Shown: positions 38,020-46,985, counted from the stretch's first letter. The stretch: 64,000 nucleotides of DNA from Listeria ivanovii subsp. ivanovii (GCF_900187025.1 NZ_LT906478.1:2526001-2590000), one strand, 5' to 3'. Notes: generated by a model not told the origin, from the sequence alone. A program made the numbers and translations.

Positions 38020-38057
38020 AAAAGCAAGCTGAACGTATCAACTTATGGAGGTTTCCT

Positions 38058-38693
38058 ATGTTGGATCAATATTTAACCATTCGCCACAACGGAGCACATG
38101 AAATAATTATCGAAAAATCTCGCTTTATTTGTCACTTGATGCGAGTCGCAACTGAATCTGAAGCACAAACATTTATCCAGCAAATAAAAAAAGAACATCG
38201 AGATGCGTCACACAATTGTTCTGCATATATAATAGGAGAAAACGACCAATTTCAAAAAGCACAGGATGATGGTGAACCAAGTGGAACTGCTGGTGTGCCA
38301 ATGCTAGAAGTTTTAAAAAAGAAAGGTTTAAAAAATGTCGCAGTTGTCGTTACTCGATATTTTGGCGGTACTAAATTAGGCGCAGGAGGACTTGTCCGCG
38401 CTTATGGAAGTGCAGTCAGTGAAGCCATTCAAATCATTGGCATAGTCGAATGTAAGTTAGCTACTATTCTTGAGTGCGCATTCGCTTACTCCCTTCTTGG
38501 AAAAATCGAGAATGCACTTGAACAAAGAAACTATCAAATCGATCAAAAAGAATTTACAGAAAAAGTAGTACTTCATATTTTTGTCAATAATGATGATTTA
38601 ACTAGTTTCAGCAACTGGATTACAGAAATCTCCAACGGTCACATTGAAATCCAAGAAGGTCTACAAAAATATAGAGAAAAGGATGTCAATTAG
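38058..38693 (+). CDS. YigZ/YvyE family protein (IMPACT/UPF0029)
   Basis: 211 aa. The N-terminal IMPACT domain shows SRFICHLMRV, DASHNCSAY, DDGEPSGTAGVPMLEVL and TRYFGGTKLGAGGLVRAYG, all family hallmarks. The C-terminal DUF1949 ferredoxin-like domain spans about 135-205. Molecular function is not established. It is the first of three plus-strand genes; GGAGG precedes the ATG. Confidence 0.9.
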   Translation: MLDQYLTIRHNGAHEIIIEKSRFICHLMRVATESEAQTFIQQIKKEHRDASHNCSAYIIGENDQFQKAQDDGEPSGTAGVPMLEVLKKKGLKNVAVVVTRYFGGTKLGAGGLVRAYGSAVSEAIQIIGIVECKLATILECAFAYSLLGKIENALEQRNYQIDQKEFTEKVVLHIFVNNDDLTSFSNWITEISNGHIEIQEGLQKYREKDVN

Positions 38694-38694
38694 C

Positions 38695-39240
38695 ATGTCC
38701 ACAAACATATTTTTTCAATTACCTACTACCATCACCACAGAAAGAACCATCCTAAGAAAAACAACTTTAGCAGATGCTGCGAATTTATTTGATATTTGGT
38801 CAGATAATGAAGTAGCTAAATTTATGAATATCGAAAAATTTTCGACCATTTTACAAGCTGAAGAAATGATTCAAGCAATTGAAAACGAACCAAATGCTTG
38901 CAGATACACTATTTTTGACACGATAAATCCACTTCAAACAATTGGATCACTCGGAATTAATGATATTAATAAAACTACTGAAATGGTTGAAATTGGCTAT
39001 GAACTTGCTCAAAAGTATTGGCGTCAAGGGTTGATGTTTGAAGTTTTAAATGCGTTTTTAAGTACTATAAAACCGTTTTTACCTTATAAAAGCATCACTG
39101 CAAAAGTCCTTCCTGAAAATATCGCCTCTATAAAATTACTAAAAAAATTGAATTTTGAACTTGTTTCTACAGGTCAAGAATTAGATTTACACTCCGGAAA
39201 AATTTGTGAAATTAGTAATTATCGGTTAACACTGGAATAG
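38695..39240 (+). CDS. GNAT family N-acetyltransferase (RimJ-like)
   Basis: 181 aa. The GNAT fold is recognisable: N-terminal TERTILRKTTLADAANLFDIWSD, the beta4 region VEIGYELAQKYWRQGLMFEVL and the acetyl-CoA region LPENIASIKLLKKLNFELV, as in RimJ/RimL-type enzymes. The substrate is unknown. The ATG lies one base after the upstream stop codon; an in-frame ATG at 38683 would add four residues but leaves no spacing to AAAAGG. Confidence 0.85.
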   Translation: MSTNIFFQLPTTITTERTILRKTTLADAANLFDIWSDNEVAKFMNIEKFSTILQAEEMIQAIENEPNACRYTIFDTINPLQTIGSLGINDINKTTEMVEIGYELAQKYWRQGLMFEVLNAFLSTIKPFLPYKSITAKVLPENIASIKLLKKLNFELVSTGQELDLHSGKICEISNYRLTLE

Positions 39241-39413
39241 GGCTTATATTACATTTTTGAAAGATAGCAACTTTTTTGTATTTTTTTCCTATTAAATTCT
39301 GTATAATAAATAAAAGTTAAAAAATAAAGAAATCGTAAATCAAGCGTAACATTCTTTATTTCAACAAATGATACAATGAAATATAGAAAAGTGACTATAA
39401 GGAGAATTAATAT

Positions 39414-40472
39414 ATGAATAAAGGCACGGATGACAGCCGAAAAAGCAGCAAGAAATATAAACGTAGACGTAAAATATTATTCTGGATTTTAATACCTATT
39501 ATGTGCTTAGTATTAGCAGGAGTTGGATATGGGACTTACCTGTTCAGTAAAACAAAGCTCGCAGCCGACAATTCTTTTGATAACGTACGAAATGGAGAAG
39601 CTTCCACTCTTCGCTCAAAAGATATTGAGCCAATAAAAGATAGTTTTTCCATTTTGATTATTGGTGTTGACACAAGCGCCAAACGTGAATCTGACGGAAA
39701 TCCTCGAAGCGATTCACTAATTTTAGCAACATTTAATGTAAAAGATTCTCGTGTTGAAATGACAAGCATCCCCCGTGATTCTTATGTTCATATTCAAGAT
39801 TCCAAGAAAGACATCGATAAATATACTAAAATAAATGCAGCCCACGCTTATGGCGGCCCAGAACTAACGATGCGAACAGTAGAAGAAGAATTCAAAATCC
39901 CAATCGATTATTACGTTCGTTTCGATTTTGATGCCTTCCTTAAAATCGTGGACGCATTAGGCGGAATTGATGTAGATGTTCCTGTCAGCTTTACCGAACA
40001 AGATTCTAATGACAAAGCGGGGGCAATTACACTCGAAAAAGGACAACAGCATTTAAACGGAGAACAAGCTTTAGCACTTGCCCGCACAAGACATATTGAC
40101 AGTGATATCGAGCGTGGTAAAAGACAACAACTAATTATTAAATCAATTGTAAGTGAAGCAACTTCCATTTCTTCTATTAGTAAGTATTCCGATATTATCA
40201 AAGTTGTTGGAGATAACATGAAAACCAATTTAACTTTTAATCAAATGCTTTCAATTGCAAAATTCGGAATGACCAATAGTATCGATATTAAATCACTTAA
40301 CCTTGAAGGTACAGATGCTCCAATGAATGGCATTTATTATTATCAGCTAAATGATGATTCCGTTCAAAGTGTTTCCAATGAATTTGCTGATGAACTTGGT
40401 ATTAAGAAACCATTTCCAAATGCAGCTCCATACTCTGATAAAAAATCTACTACAACAGAAACTTCTAATTAA
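39414..40472 (+). CDS. LytR-CpsA-Psr (LCP) family protein
   Basis: 352 aa. A cytoplasmic basic tail, one TM helix (about 24-46) and an extracellular LCP domain (about 85-240) are visible. Characteristic residues are in LIIGVDTSAKRESDGNPRSD, MTSIPRDSYVHI and LARTRHIDSDIERGKRQQ, the Asp and Arg that bind Mg2+ and polyprenyl pyrophosphate. LCP enzymes attach wall teichoic acids or other glycopolymers to peptidoglycan, which fits the adjacent tagO and tarA. A GGAG site lies upstream. Confidence 0.92.
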   Translation: MNKGTDDSRKSSKKYKRRRKILFWILIPIMCLVLAGVGYGTYLFSKTKLAADNSFDNVRNGEASTLRSKDIEPIKDSFSILIIGVDTSAKRESDGNPRSDSLILATFNVKDSRVEMTSIPRDSYVHIQDSKKDIDKYTKINAAHAYGGPELTMRTVEEEFKIPIDYYVRFDFDAFLKIVDALGGIDVDVPVSFTEQDSNDKAGAITLEKGQQHLNGEQALALARTRHIDSDIERGKRQQLIIKSIVSEATSISSISKYSDIIKVVGDNMKTNLTFNQMLSIAKFGMTNSIDIKSLNLEGTDAPMNGIYYYQLNDDSVQSVSNEFADELGIKKPFPNAAPYSDKKSTTTETSN

Positions 40473-40513
40473 AAAAACATCCCGAACTTAAAATTTGGTT
40501 CGGGATGTTTTTT
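40471..40513. terminator. Bidirectional terminator between the LCP gene and tagO
   Basis: AACATCCCGAAC and GTTCGGGATGTT form a perfect 12-bp stem with A/T runs on both sides, so it can end the converging transcripts from both strands. Confidence 0.93.
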
Positions 40514-40514
40514 G

Positions 40515-41567
40515 CTATTTTCGTTTCCGATGGATTTTTTGAAGTAAATTAAGAATAGGCCGATAGTCTTCTCCGATAAGACCGATAAACTCTACAATAA
40601 TTTCAATACTAAATATTAATAATACAAGTAACAACACCGCCCCCCAAGCAGTGGAGAAAGAGAATACGAAACCTGTCATTGAAAATAGTAGTGCCATGCA
40701 ATAAATTAGTAATACCGTTTGTTTCTCTGTAAATCCAAGCGCCATTAATCTATGATGAATATGCGACCTATCAGCAGATGATATCGGCATTCGCGATTTC
40801 AATCTACGTACAATTGCAAAGAAAGTGTCAGATAAAGGTACGCCCAAAATAATAAGAGGAACTAAAAGTGAGATAAACGTTACATTTTTAAAGCCCATCA
40901 GTGATAAAACGGCTATCATATATCCGAGAAATAAAGCCCCGGTATCCCCCATAAAAATACTTGCTGGCGGAAAATTATAAATTAAGAAGGCCGCAACTGC
41001 AGCAACAAGAATTAAAGCAACAGGTGCTACAAAAGCATCTTTAAGTAGTAAGGCCATACCTGCAATTGTCATTAAAGCAATAATGGAAATCCCACCTGCT
41101 AAACCGTCTAAGCCATCTATCAAGTTCAACGCATTAACAATCGCTACAATCCAAATAATAGATAGTGGGATTGCAAAATAGCCAAAATCTAATTCCCCCA
41201 AAAAAGGCACATTAATAAAATTAATTGTAATGTCTCCCCAAACAGTTACACAAAGTGCCGCTAAAATCTGTCCTAGCATTTTCAATTTGGGTGATAAATC
41301 AAATAAATCATCTATAAATCCAGTAGCAATAACAATTAACGCTCCAAAATAAATCGGAATAAATCCAGACTTATCAATTGGCGCCAAAAGCATCCCCACG
41401 GAAAAGCTTATAAATATGGCTAGCCCGCCTAAAGTTGCTGTCGTTTTCGTATGCTTATGTCTTTCACGAGGGGTATCAACAGCATTAATACGAAACGCAA
41501 ACTTCCTTACTATTGGTACCATAACAATACCAACCGCAAAGCTAATCAGTATACTCCATAATAGCAA
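40515..41567 (-). CDS. tagO: Undecaprenyl-phosphate GlcNAc-1-phosphate transferase TagO
   Basis: 350 aa with about 11 membrane segments. MraY/WecA family motifs are ATGFIDDLFDLSPKLKMLGQ (Asp-Asp), NALNLIDGLDGLAGG and IFMGDTGALFLGY, plus the HIHHRLMALGF loop specific for the WecA/TagO branch. It makes the first lipid-linked intermediate of wall teichoic acid. The start is TTG 41567, with GGACGGAG lying in the menC tail. It follows tarA and menC in the same direction. Confidence 0.94.
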   Translation of the reverse strand: MLLWSILISFAVGIVMVPIVRKFAFRINAVDTPRERHKHTKTTATLGGLAIFISFSVGMLLAPIDKSGFIPIYFGALIVIATGFIDDLFDLSPKLKMLGQILAALCVTVWGDITINFINVPFLGELDFGYFAIPLSIIWIVAIVNALNLIDGLDGLAGGISIIALMTIAGMALLLKDAFVAPVALILVAAVAAFLIYNFPPASIFMGDTGALFLGYMIAVLSLMGFKNVTFISLLVPLIILGVPLSDTFFAIVRRLKSRMPISSADRSHIHHRLMALGFTEKQTVLLIYCMALLFSMTGFVFSFSTAWGAVLLLVLLIFSIEIIVEFIGLIGEDYRPILNLLQKIHRKRK

Positions 41568-41574
41568 TATTTTT

Positions 41575-42699
41575 TCAGCTCCGTCCTTTATATAACAAAA
41601 TTTCTTCTGTTGTTTTTGTATATTTTTGTAAAATGCTAAAATCCAACTCTACACCTATCCCATACCCATCAGGTACATTTAATCCACCATACTCCAACAC
41701 AAATGCTGGCGAAATAATATCTTCATGGAAATAACGATTCGAAGCGGATATATCTCCTGGAAAATTAAATTCCGTTCTCGCTGCAAGTGCTACATTATGC
41801 GCCCTACCGATACCGGCCTCAAGCATCCCACCACACCAAACAAGTAAATCATTTTCAGTGCAATACTTCGTTATCTTAAGCGCCTCAGACATTCCACCAA
41901 CACGTGCTAGTTTCAGATTAATCGCCTGACAACTTCCAAGTATATGTGCTTGTTTAACATCCTCTAAGGATCTAATATTCTCATCTAAACAAATCCGTGT
42001 GTCTACCTGTTTTTGCAACCAAGCGTGATCGACAAAATCTTTTGCGCCAAATGGTTGTTCAATCATTTCTAATTCAAATTGATCCAGCGCTTTTAATAAG
42101 GAGAAATCTTCTTTATTATACGCCGAATTAGCATCTGCCATCAACCTTAGATTTGGAAATTTTTCTCGAACAACCTTAATAAACGCTACATCTTTGTTTG
42201 GCTTGATTTTTATTTTCACTCGCTTATAGCCTTCACTCACATATTGATTAACTAACCGAACTAAAGAAGCTACATTATCTTGAATCCCTATACTAACTCC
42301 AACATCTAACGTTTTTTTCGTTGCCCCAATCATATGAGCTAAGGATTTCTTTTCTGTTTTTGCAAAAGCATCCCATACAGCTAGCTCGACTGCAGCTTTC
42401 GCCATTTCATTCCCTTGAATCCAACCGAACATCTTATTCACTTCTTCTGGAGCAATTATCTCTTTTTGCACTAACATAGGCAACAAATGCTGTTTAATAA
42501 TTAAAATAGCTGTTTCTAATGTTTCTTCTGTATAATCCGGTAGCGGAAAAGCTTCTAATTCACCATATCCACATAACCCAGCATCATTCATCAGTTCCAC
42601 AATATAAAAATCTTTGCTCTTTAATTCCCCGTAACTCGTTTTAAATGGATTCAAAAGTGGTATTTCTGCATGAATTAGTCGTACTTTTTGAAAATACAT
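41575..42699 (-). CDS. menC: o-Succinylbenzoate synthase / N-acylamino acid racemase (enolase superfamily)
   Basis: 374 aa. Enolase-superfamily barrel: acid/base lysines in RVKIKIKPNKD (KxK near 162), metal ligands in LMADANSAY, MIEQPF and CLDENI, and the second catalytic Lys in NLKLARVGG. Members of this subgroup catalyse OSBS in menaquinone synthesis and often N-acylamino acid racemisation. ATG 42699 is preferred; a GTG at 42708 overlapping the tarA end is the alternative. It lies between tarA and tagO, an unusual place. Confidence 0.87.
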   Translation of the reverse strand: MYFQKVRLIHAEIPLLNPFKTSYGELKSKDFYIVELMNDAGLCGYGELEAFPLPDYTEETLETAILIIKQHLLPMLVQKEIIAPEEVNKMFGWIQGNEMAKAAVELAVWDAFAKTEKKSLAHMIGATKKTLDVGVSIGIQDNVASLVRLVNQYVSEGYKRVKIKIKPNKDVAFIKVVREKFPNLRLMADANSAYNKEDFSLLKALDQFELEMIEQPFGAKDFVDHAWLQKQVDTRICLDENIRSLEDVKQAHILGSCQAINLKLARVGGMSEALKITKYCTENDLLVWCGGMLEAGIGRAHNVALAARTEFNFPGDISASNRYFHEDIISPAFVLEYGGLNVPDGYGIGVELDFSILQKYTKTTEEILLYKGRS

Positions 42700-42700
42700 T

Positions 42701-43435
42701 CTACTCACCCTTCTTCAAATGCTTGCTTTCTCTTCTAATAGCAAGCATAAATTGAGGTATTGCAAAAAAGCGTCTCCATCTTGAAGGATTTGAAAGTAAT
42801 CGGTAAACCCACTCTAATCTCAATTTTATCCAAATCTTCGGTGCCCGTTTTACATTATCAGTCAACACATCAAAACTTCCACCAACGCCAATAAATATCC
42901 CTTTTTCAAAATGGTTTATTTGCGATAAAATCCACTTTTCTTGTGCTGGCGATCCTAAAGCCACAAAAATAATATCTGGTTTAGCCTCCATGATCTCCTG
43001 ACCAATTTCTTCACTTTCCTGGGCATCAAAATAACCATGATGCACACCACAAATTACCACATTTGGATATTTTTTGGATACTTTCTCTTCCACCATTTGA
43101 CTAACTTCTGGTTTTGCACCTAAAAAATAACAACGAAGTGGTTTATTTAATAGTCCAACCATCGTATCATACCCAGTAACTCGCTCTTCTAAAGGCGTTC
43201 CCAGTTTTTCAGAAGCCATTATAATACCAATCCCATCAGGAACGATATAATCCGCCTGTAGTAAAACTGCTTCAAACTCTTTATCAGTACTAGCATGCAT
43301 CACAATTTCCGGGTTAGCCGTTACAACAAATTTTCGGTTTCCATTCTGCACATCTTGATAAAGCTGCTCTACAAATCCAGTTTGAGTTATATTATAAAAA
43401 GGTATATTTAAAATTGTAACTTCTTTCTTTTTCAT
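42701..43435 (-). CDS. tarA: N-acetylmannosaminyltransferase TarA/TagA
   Basis: 244 aa, WecG/TagA/CpsF family (GT26). Motifs include VTANPEIVMHASTD (with the proposed catalytic Asp), DGIGIIMASE, RVTGYDTMV and ALGSPAQEKWI, ending in WVYRLLSNPSRWRRF. It adds ManNAc to the TagO product to complete the teichoic acid linkage disaccharide, using UDP-ManNAc that the MnaA of this window can supply. Confidence 0.92.
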   Translation of the reverse strand: MKKKEVTILNIPFYNITQTGFVEQLYQDVQNGNRKFVVTANPEIVMHASTDKEFEAVLLQADYIVPDGIGIIMASEKLGTPLEERVTGYDTMVGLLNKPLRCYFLGAKPEVSQMVEEKVSKKYPNVVICGVHHGYFDAQESEEIGQEIMEAKPDIIFVALGSPAQEKWILSQINHFEKGIFIGVGGSFDVLTDNVKRAPKIWIKLRLEWVYRLLSNPSRWRRFFAIPQFMLAIRRESKHLKKGE

Positions 43436-43507
43436 ATGTATCTCCTAAGAAACTTTATTAAGTATAAGTTTATCATAAAATAGGTATGCTTCCTATTTTT
43501 AATCCAC

Positions 43508-43545
43508 AAAAAAAGGCTGTAAGTAGCATTACGCTATTTACAGCC
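43508..43545 (-). terminator. Terminator after the LysM/3D gene
   Basis: GGCTGTAAATAGCGTAATGC (first arm and loop) pairs with its partner through CTTACAGCC, then TTTTTTT; the stem is about 13 bp with one mismatch. Confidence 0.88.
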
Positions 43546-43563
43546 TCTTTGAAATGGAATAAA

Positions 43564-44382
43564 TTAGTCTAAAATTTGTACTTTAACTTGTTTTACTCCC
43601 CAATTGTAACACTCTTGGACTGAGTTTAAATGCACATCAATTTTATTTCCTTTGATAGCACCACCAGTATCTGCTGCAATCGCTTCTCCGTATCCTTCAA
43701 CATAAACTCTTGAACCTAAAGGAATAACAGAGGGGTCCACTGCAATAACACGTGGGTTATCATTTAAATCAATACCGCTTGCTGTCATATGTCCCATACC
43801 CGGTTCTTCTTTACTATAAGCAGTTGCTGTAACAGTTATCTCTTTTGAAACATTACCTTGAGATGAAGAAGACTTGTTGGAAGACGATTCATTAGATGAA
43901 GTTGATTTTTGTGTTGTTTGAGCAGCTTCTTGTTTGGGTTTTTCTGTGGTATTTGAAGTTGCTCTACTTTCTTTAGCGTTAGATGGGGCTTGATTACTTA
44001 CCGCATTACTTCCGATAGATAATTTTTGTCCAACAATAATTAAATCAGATGAAAGATTGTTCCAAGATTTTAATTGGTTTACAGTTACACCTTTATTTGA
44101 AGCAATGTGTCCCAATGTATCTCCTGCAACAACTGTATATTCGGAATTGCTAGTTGTAGATTTTTGTTTCCCATTATTCACTTGCAATGTTTGATTCGGA
44201 AAGATAATGTCAGAACTCAAATTGTTATCTTGTTTCAATTGACTTATAGAGACATTATTTTCATTCGATATTTTCCAAAGTGAATCACCATCTTGCACTT
44301 TATACTCAGCTGCAAATGCTTGAGTTGAACCTGATCCTGCAATAATTAAACCAGCCGCAATGGCTACTACTGTTTTTTTCAT
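43564..44382 (-). CDS. Secreted LysM-LysM-3D cell-wall protein (YocH/Sps-like)
   Basis: 272 aa. A signal peptide (about 1-24, AFAAEYKV) is followed by LysM 1 (about 25-69, YKVQDGDSLWKIS), LysM 2 (about 80-125, YTVVAGDTLGHIA), a Ser/Thr/Asn-rich linker and a C-terminal 3D domain (about 183-272) with the three acidic residues seen in VIAVDPSVIPLGS, AADTGGAIKG and NKIDVHL. Such proteins resemble muralytic YocH and stationary-phase survival (Rpf-like) proteins. The 373 bases upstream are non-coding. Confidence 0.9.
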   Translation of the reverse strand: MKKTVVAIAAGLIIAGSGSTQAFAAEYKVQDGDSLWKISNENNVSISQLKQDNNLSSDIIFPNQTLQVNNGKQKSTTSNSEYTVVAGDTLGHIASNKGVTVNQLKSWNNLSSDLIIVGQKLSIGSNAVSNQAPSNAKESRATSNTTEKPKQEAAQTTQKSTSSNESSSNKSSSSQGNVSKEITVTATAYSKEEPGMGHMTASGIDLNDNPRVIAVDPSVIPLGSRVYVEGYGEAIAADTGGAIKGNKIDVHLNSVQECYNWGVKQVKVQILD

Positions 44383-44755
44383 GTAATTATTTTCCCTCCT
44401 TGATAACTTTCGAGGATAATCGTACCATATGAAACTAGCGACTTGGTTACTAAAAAATTAAGCATATATGACAGTCAACGATTCAACATCAGTTTATCTG
44501 CAATATTTGTAAATTGCCGCTATTGTCTGATTTTTCTTATGGTTGGCTTCACAATTGACCTTATCCACTTCGATGCTACGCGCGGTTACCGTTTGCTATT
44601 TCAGGAAGCATTCTAAAAACATTTCACTTACTGAACTTAAAATTCTTCCTTGAGTAAAATTGGAAAATTTTTCCATTACAAATTATGGCCAAAATATCTG
44701 TTATTTTGATATTTTCCATCTAAATTTATAGATATCACATACGAAAATTGGTCCT
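44383..44755. other. Long intergenic region upstream of the LysM/3D gene
   Basis: 373 bases. It contains the ribosome-binding site, a possible extended -10 on the minus strand (TGGTACGAT near 44425), the odd palindrome GGAAAATTTTTCC (44662-44674) and an 8-bp hairpin AAAATATC/GATATTTT (44691-44715) that could end the ssbB transcript although it is AT-rich. No c-di-AMP riboswitch core was recognisable. No coding frame is seen. Confidence 0.4.
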
Positions 44756-45139
44756 TTATAACAAAGTATTACACGATTCTTCCTCCTCTTGAGAAATATT
44801 AATAACTTGCTCTTCCTTATTTCTACTTGATAAATACCTAATTTGATGAACAAGCACTTCAGTAATATATATTTTTTGCTCTTCTTTATTTAAATAGTTT
44901 CTAGATTGTAATTCACCGGCCACACCTATTAATTGTCCTTTGCTACAGAATTCAGCTGTCGCTTCGGCTCTTTTACCCCAAATGACACATTGAATAAAGT
45001 CTGCATCATTATCTACACGTTTATTTTTTCCAAAACGATTCAAAGCAAGCGTTAAATTCAAAACAGCTCTATCCTCCGTGGTCCATTTTAATTCTGGATC
45101 CTTTGTCAAACGTCCTACTAAAGTTACTTGATTAATCAT
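44756..45139 (-). CDS. ssbB: Single-stranded DNA-binding protein SsbB (competence type)
   Basis: 127 aa with a single OB fold (INQVTLVGRLTKDPELKWT, RFGKNKRVDNDADFIQCVIWGKRAE, GQLIGVAGELQSRNY). The short C-terminus (QEEEESCNTLL) lacks the DDDIPF-type tip of housekeeping SSB, like B. subtilis SsbB/YwpH, which protects incoming DNA during transformation. A two-AT-box ComK-like element lies 66-110 bases upstream of its start. Confidence 0.87.
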   Translation of the reverse strand: MINQVTLVGRLTKDPELKWTTEDRAVLNLTLALNRFGKNKRVDNDADFIQCVIWGKRAEATAEFCSKGQLIGVAGELQSRNYLNKEEQKIYITEVLVHQIRYLSSRNKEEQVINISQEEEESCNTLL

Positions 45140-45204
45140 AATATCGCCTCTTTCTTTTGGTGTACAGCGATTATATTAGATAAATATTTCTTTGTAAAAT
45201 AGCT

Positions 45205-45249
45205 AAAAAGGTATTTTAACTATGTTTGTAAGAGCCAAAACAACTTTTT
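45205..45249 (-). promoter_or_regulatory. Candidate ComK-binding site (K-box)
   Basis: Two AAAA-N5-TTTT AT-boxes, 45205-45217 and 45237-45249, separated by 19 bases. ComK sites in Bacillus have two such boxes separated by 8, 18 or 31 bases. Their placement upstream of ssbB fits competence control. Confidence 0.5.
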
Positions 45250-45347
45250 ATCTAGCCAAAATTCACTGTTTTCTATATTCGAAGAGACGTCAAAATACCA
45301 TTTTAGTAAATTGCAACTTTTTTTAGCACATGCTATTCTGAATACAT

Positions 45348-45388
45348 GAAAAAAACACCAAAACCCTTTTGGAGTTTCAGTGCTTCTT
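45348..45388 (-). terminator. Terminator after fabZ
   Basis: CACTGAAACTCC and GGGTTTTGGTG pair with G·U pairs and one bulge, followed by TTTTTTTC on the minus strand. Confidence 0.72.
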
Positions 45389-45390
45389 TA

Positions 45391-45825
45391 TTACTCTGGT
45401 AAATCTGTTAAAGCAAACATAATTTCTGCTTCACAAACTAAGTCACCTTCAACAGTAGCTTTCACTTTTGCTTTTGCAATAGCTCCTCTCATACGAGTGA
45501 TCTCTGCTTCAAGCAAAAGTTGGTCACCAGGAACCACTTGACGTTTAAAACGACATCCGTCAATTCCTGCAAACAACCCAATTTTATCTTTATTAGCCTC
45601 ACTTTGCATCATGGCAATACCACTCGTTTGAGCCAATGCTTCAACTATTAGCACACCAGGCATTACTGGATATTCAGGAAAATGCCCATTAAAGAATTCT
45701 TCATTAGCAGTAACATTCTTTATAGCTGTAACTTTTTTTCCTTCTTCAACAGAGATAACTCTATCAACTAGTAAAAATGGATAACGATGAGGCAAAATTT
45801 CTTTGATTTTTTTAATATCTAACAT
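45391..45825 (-). CDS. fabZ: 3-Hydroxyacyl-[acyl-carrier-protein] dehydratase FabZ
   Basis: 144 aa hot-dog fold enzyme of fatty acid elongation. The [13 protein letters not shown] segment and catalytic His in [21 protein letters not shown] (with the conserved Glu) are intact. It lies 21 bases after mbl. Confidence 0.96.
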   Translation of the reverse strand: MLDIKKIKEILPHRYPFLLVDRVISVEEGKKVTAIKNVTANEEFFNGHFPEYPVMPGVLIVEALAQTSGIAMMQSEANKDKIGLFAGIDGCRFKRQVVPGDQLLLEAEITRMRGAIAKAKVKATVEGDLVCEAEIMFALTDLPE

Positions 45826-45846
45826 AAGAATCCTCCAAATTTAGAA

Positions 45847-46842
45847 TTAGAACCAACCACGCTTTTTAGCCGTAAGCGAATCAAGCAAAATGCCAGTACC
45901 AAGTGCTACAACATCTAGTGGATTTTCTGTGATTAAAACAGGAACTTTCAATTGTTCAGCCATTAAATCATCTAAACCATGCAGCAAAGATCCACCACCT
46001 GTCATGATTACACCCCGATCAATTATATCTGCTGAAAGCTCAGGTGGTGTTTGTTCAAGAACTTGTTTGGCAGAAAGTACCATTAAATGTAATGAATCAT
46101 GAATAGCTTCTTCCACTTCTGAGCTACTAATTGAAATTGTTTTAGGCAGGCCGCTCACTAAATCTCTACCACGAATGTCCATTGTTTCTTCCTTAGAGCC
46201 AGGATTTGCAGTTCCAATAGTTATTTTGATATTTTCAGCAGTACGTTCCCCGATAAGTAAATTATATTTGCGCTTTATGTAATTTAATATATCAGAATCC
46301 CATCTATTACCAGCAACTTTTACAGATTGACTTGTTACAATATCGCCCATAGACAACACTGCTACATCCGCTGTCCCTCCACCGATATCAATAATCATGT
46401 TACCAGAAGGCTCAAAAATTTCCATTCCTGCACCAATAGCAGCAACTTTAGGTTCTTCTTCTAAAAACACTTGTTTTCCACCACTTTTTTCAGCCACTTC
46501 TCGGATAGCTTTTTGTTCGACAGAAGTAATATTAGTTGGACAACAAATTAAAATACGAGGTCGAGAAAAAAATGTTCTTAAATTTAGTTTTTGTATAAAG
46601 AAACGCAGCATTTCTTGCACAATATCAAAATCAGCAATGACTCCATCTTTCATAGGTTTTATTGCTGTTATATCTCCTGGAGTTCTACCAACCATATCTC
46701 TAGCCTCTGTTCCAACAGCTAGAACTTCACCAGTCTTATTATTTATAGCTACAACAGCAGGTTCATTTACAACAATTCCTCTTCCTTTTACATGAATTAA
46801 TACATTGGCTGTACCTAAGTCGATACCAACATCCTTTGCCAT
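45847..46842 (-). CDS. mbl: MreB-like actin homologue Mbl
   Basis: 331 aa actin fold. Phosphate-1 loop DLGTANVLIH, phosphate-2 NMIIDIGGGTADVAVLS and adenosine region GVIMTGGGSLLHGLD are present. It polymerises beneath the membrane and guides lateral wall synthesis. I call it Mbl rather than MreB from its location beside fabZ and murA, as in Bacillus, and its length; the mreBCD cluster is elsewhere. Confidence 0.9.
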   Translation of the reverse strand: MAKDVGIDLGTANVLIHVKGRGIVVNEPAVVAINNKTGEVLAVGTEARDMVGRTPGDITAIKPMKDGVIADFDIVQEMLRFFIQKLNLRTFFSRPRILICCPTNITSVEQKAIREVAEKSGGKQVFLEEEPKVAAIGAGMEIFEPSGNMIIDIGGGTADVAVLSMGDIVTSQSVKVAGNRWDSDILNYIKRKYNLLIGERTAENIKITIGTANPGSKEETMDIRGRDLVSGLPKTISISSSEVEEAIHDSLHLMVLSAKQVLEQTPPELSADIIDRGVIMTGGGSLLHGLDDLMAEQLKVPVLITENPLDVVALGTGILLDSLTAKKRGWF

Positions 46843-46955
46843 TTATAACTTAACTCCTTTCGTGGTGTATCTCTATTTTTACATCTTATTTTGAATTATA
46901 GCATAATTTATGATGTGCCGAAATGTATATTTCATGACAAAATGTTTTTTTCCAT

Positions 46956-46985
46956 AAAAAAACCATATCTCAAAGATACGGTTTC
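46956..46985 (-). terminator. Terminator after murA
   Basis: AAACCGTATCTTTGAGATATGGTTT: arms of about 10 bp with one mismatch around a small loop, followed by a T-run, 13 bases after the stop. Confidence 0.85.

Larger units (their letters stand above)
37677..38057. other. Divergent intergenic region degU / yvyE
   Basis: 381 bases, AT-rich. It contains the predicted promoters of both divergent genes and no coding frame. It occupies the place where degS lies in Bacillus. Confidence 0.45.

Noticed and set aside
44383-44755. c-di-AMP (ydaO-type) riboswitch before the LysM/3D gene
   Set aside because: Such switches often precede wall hydrolase genes, but none of the conserved core segments could be recognised.
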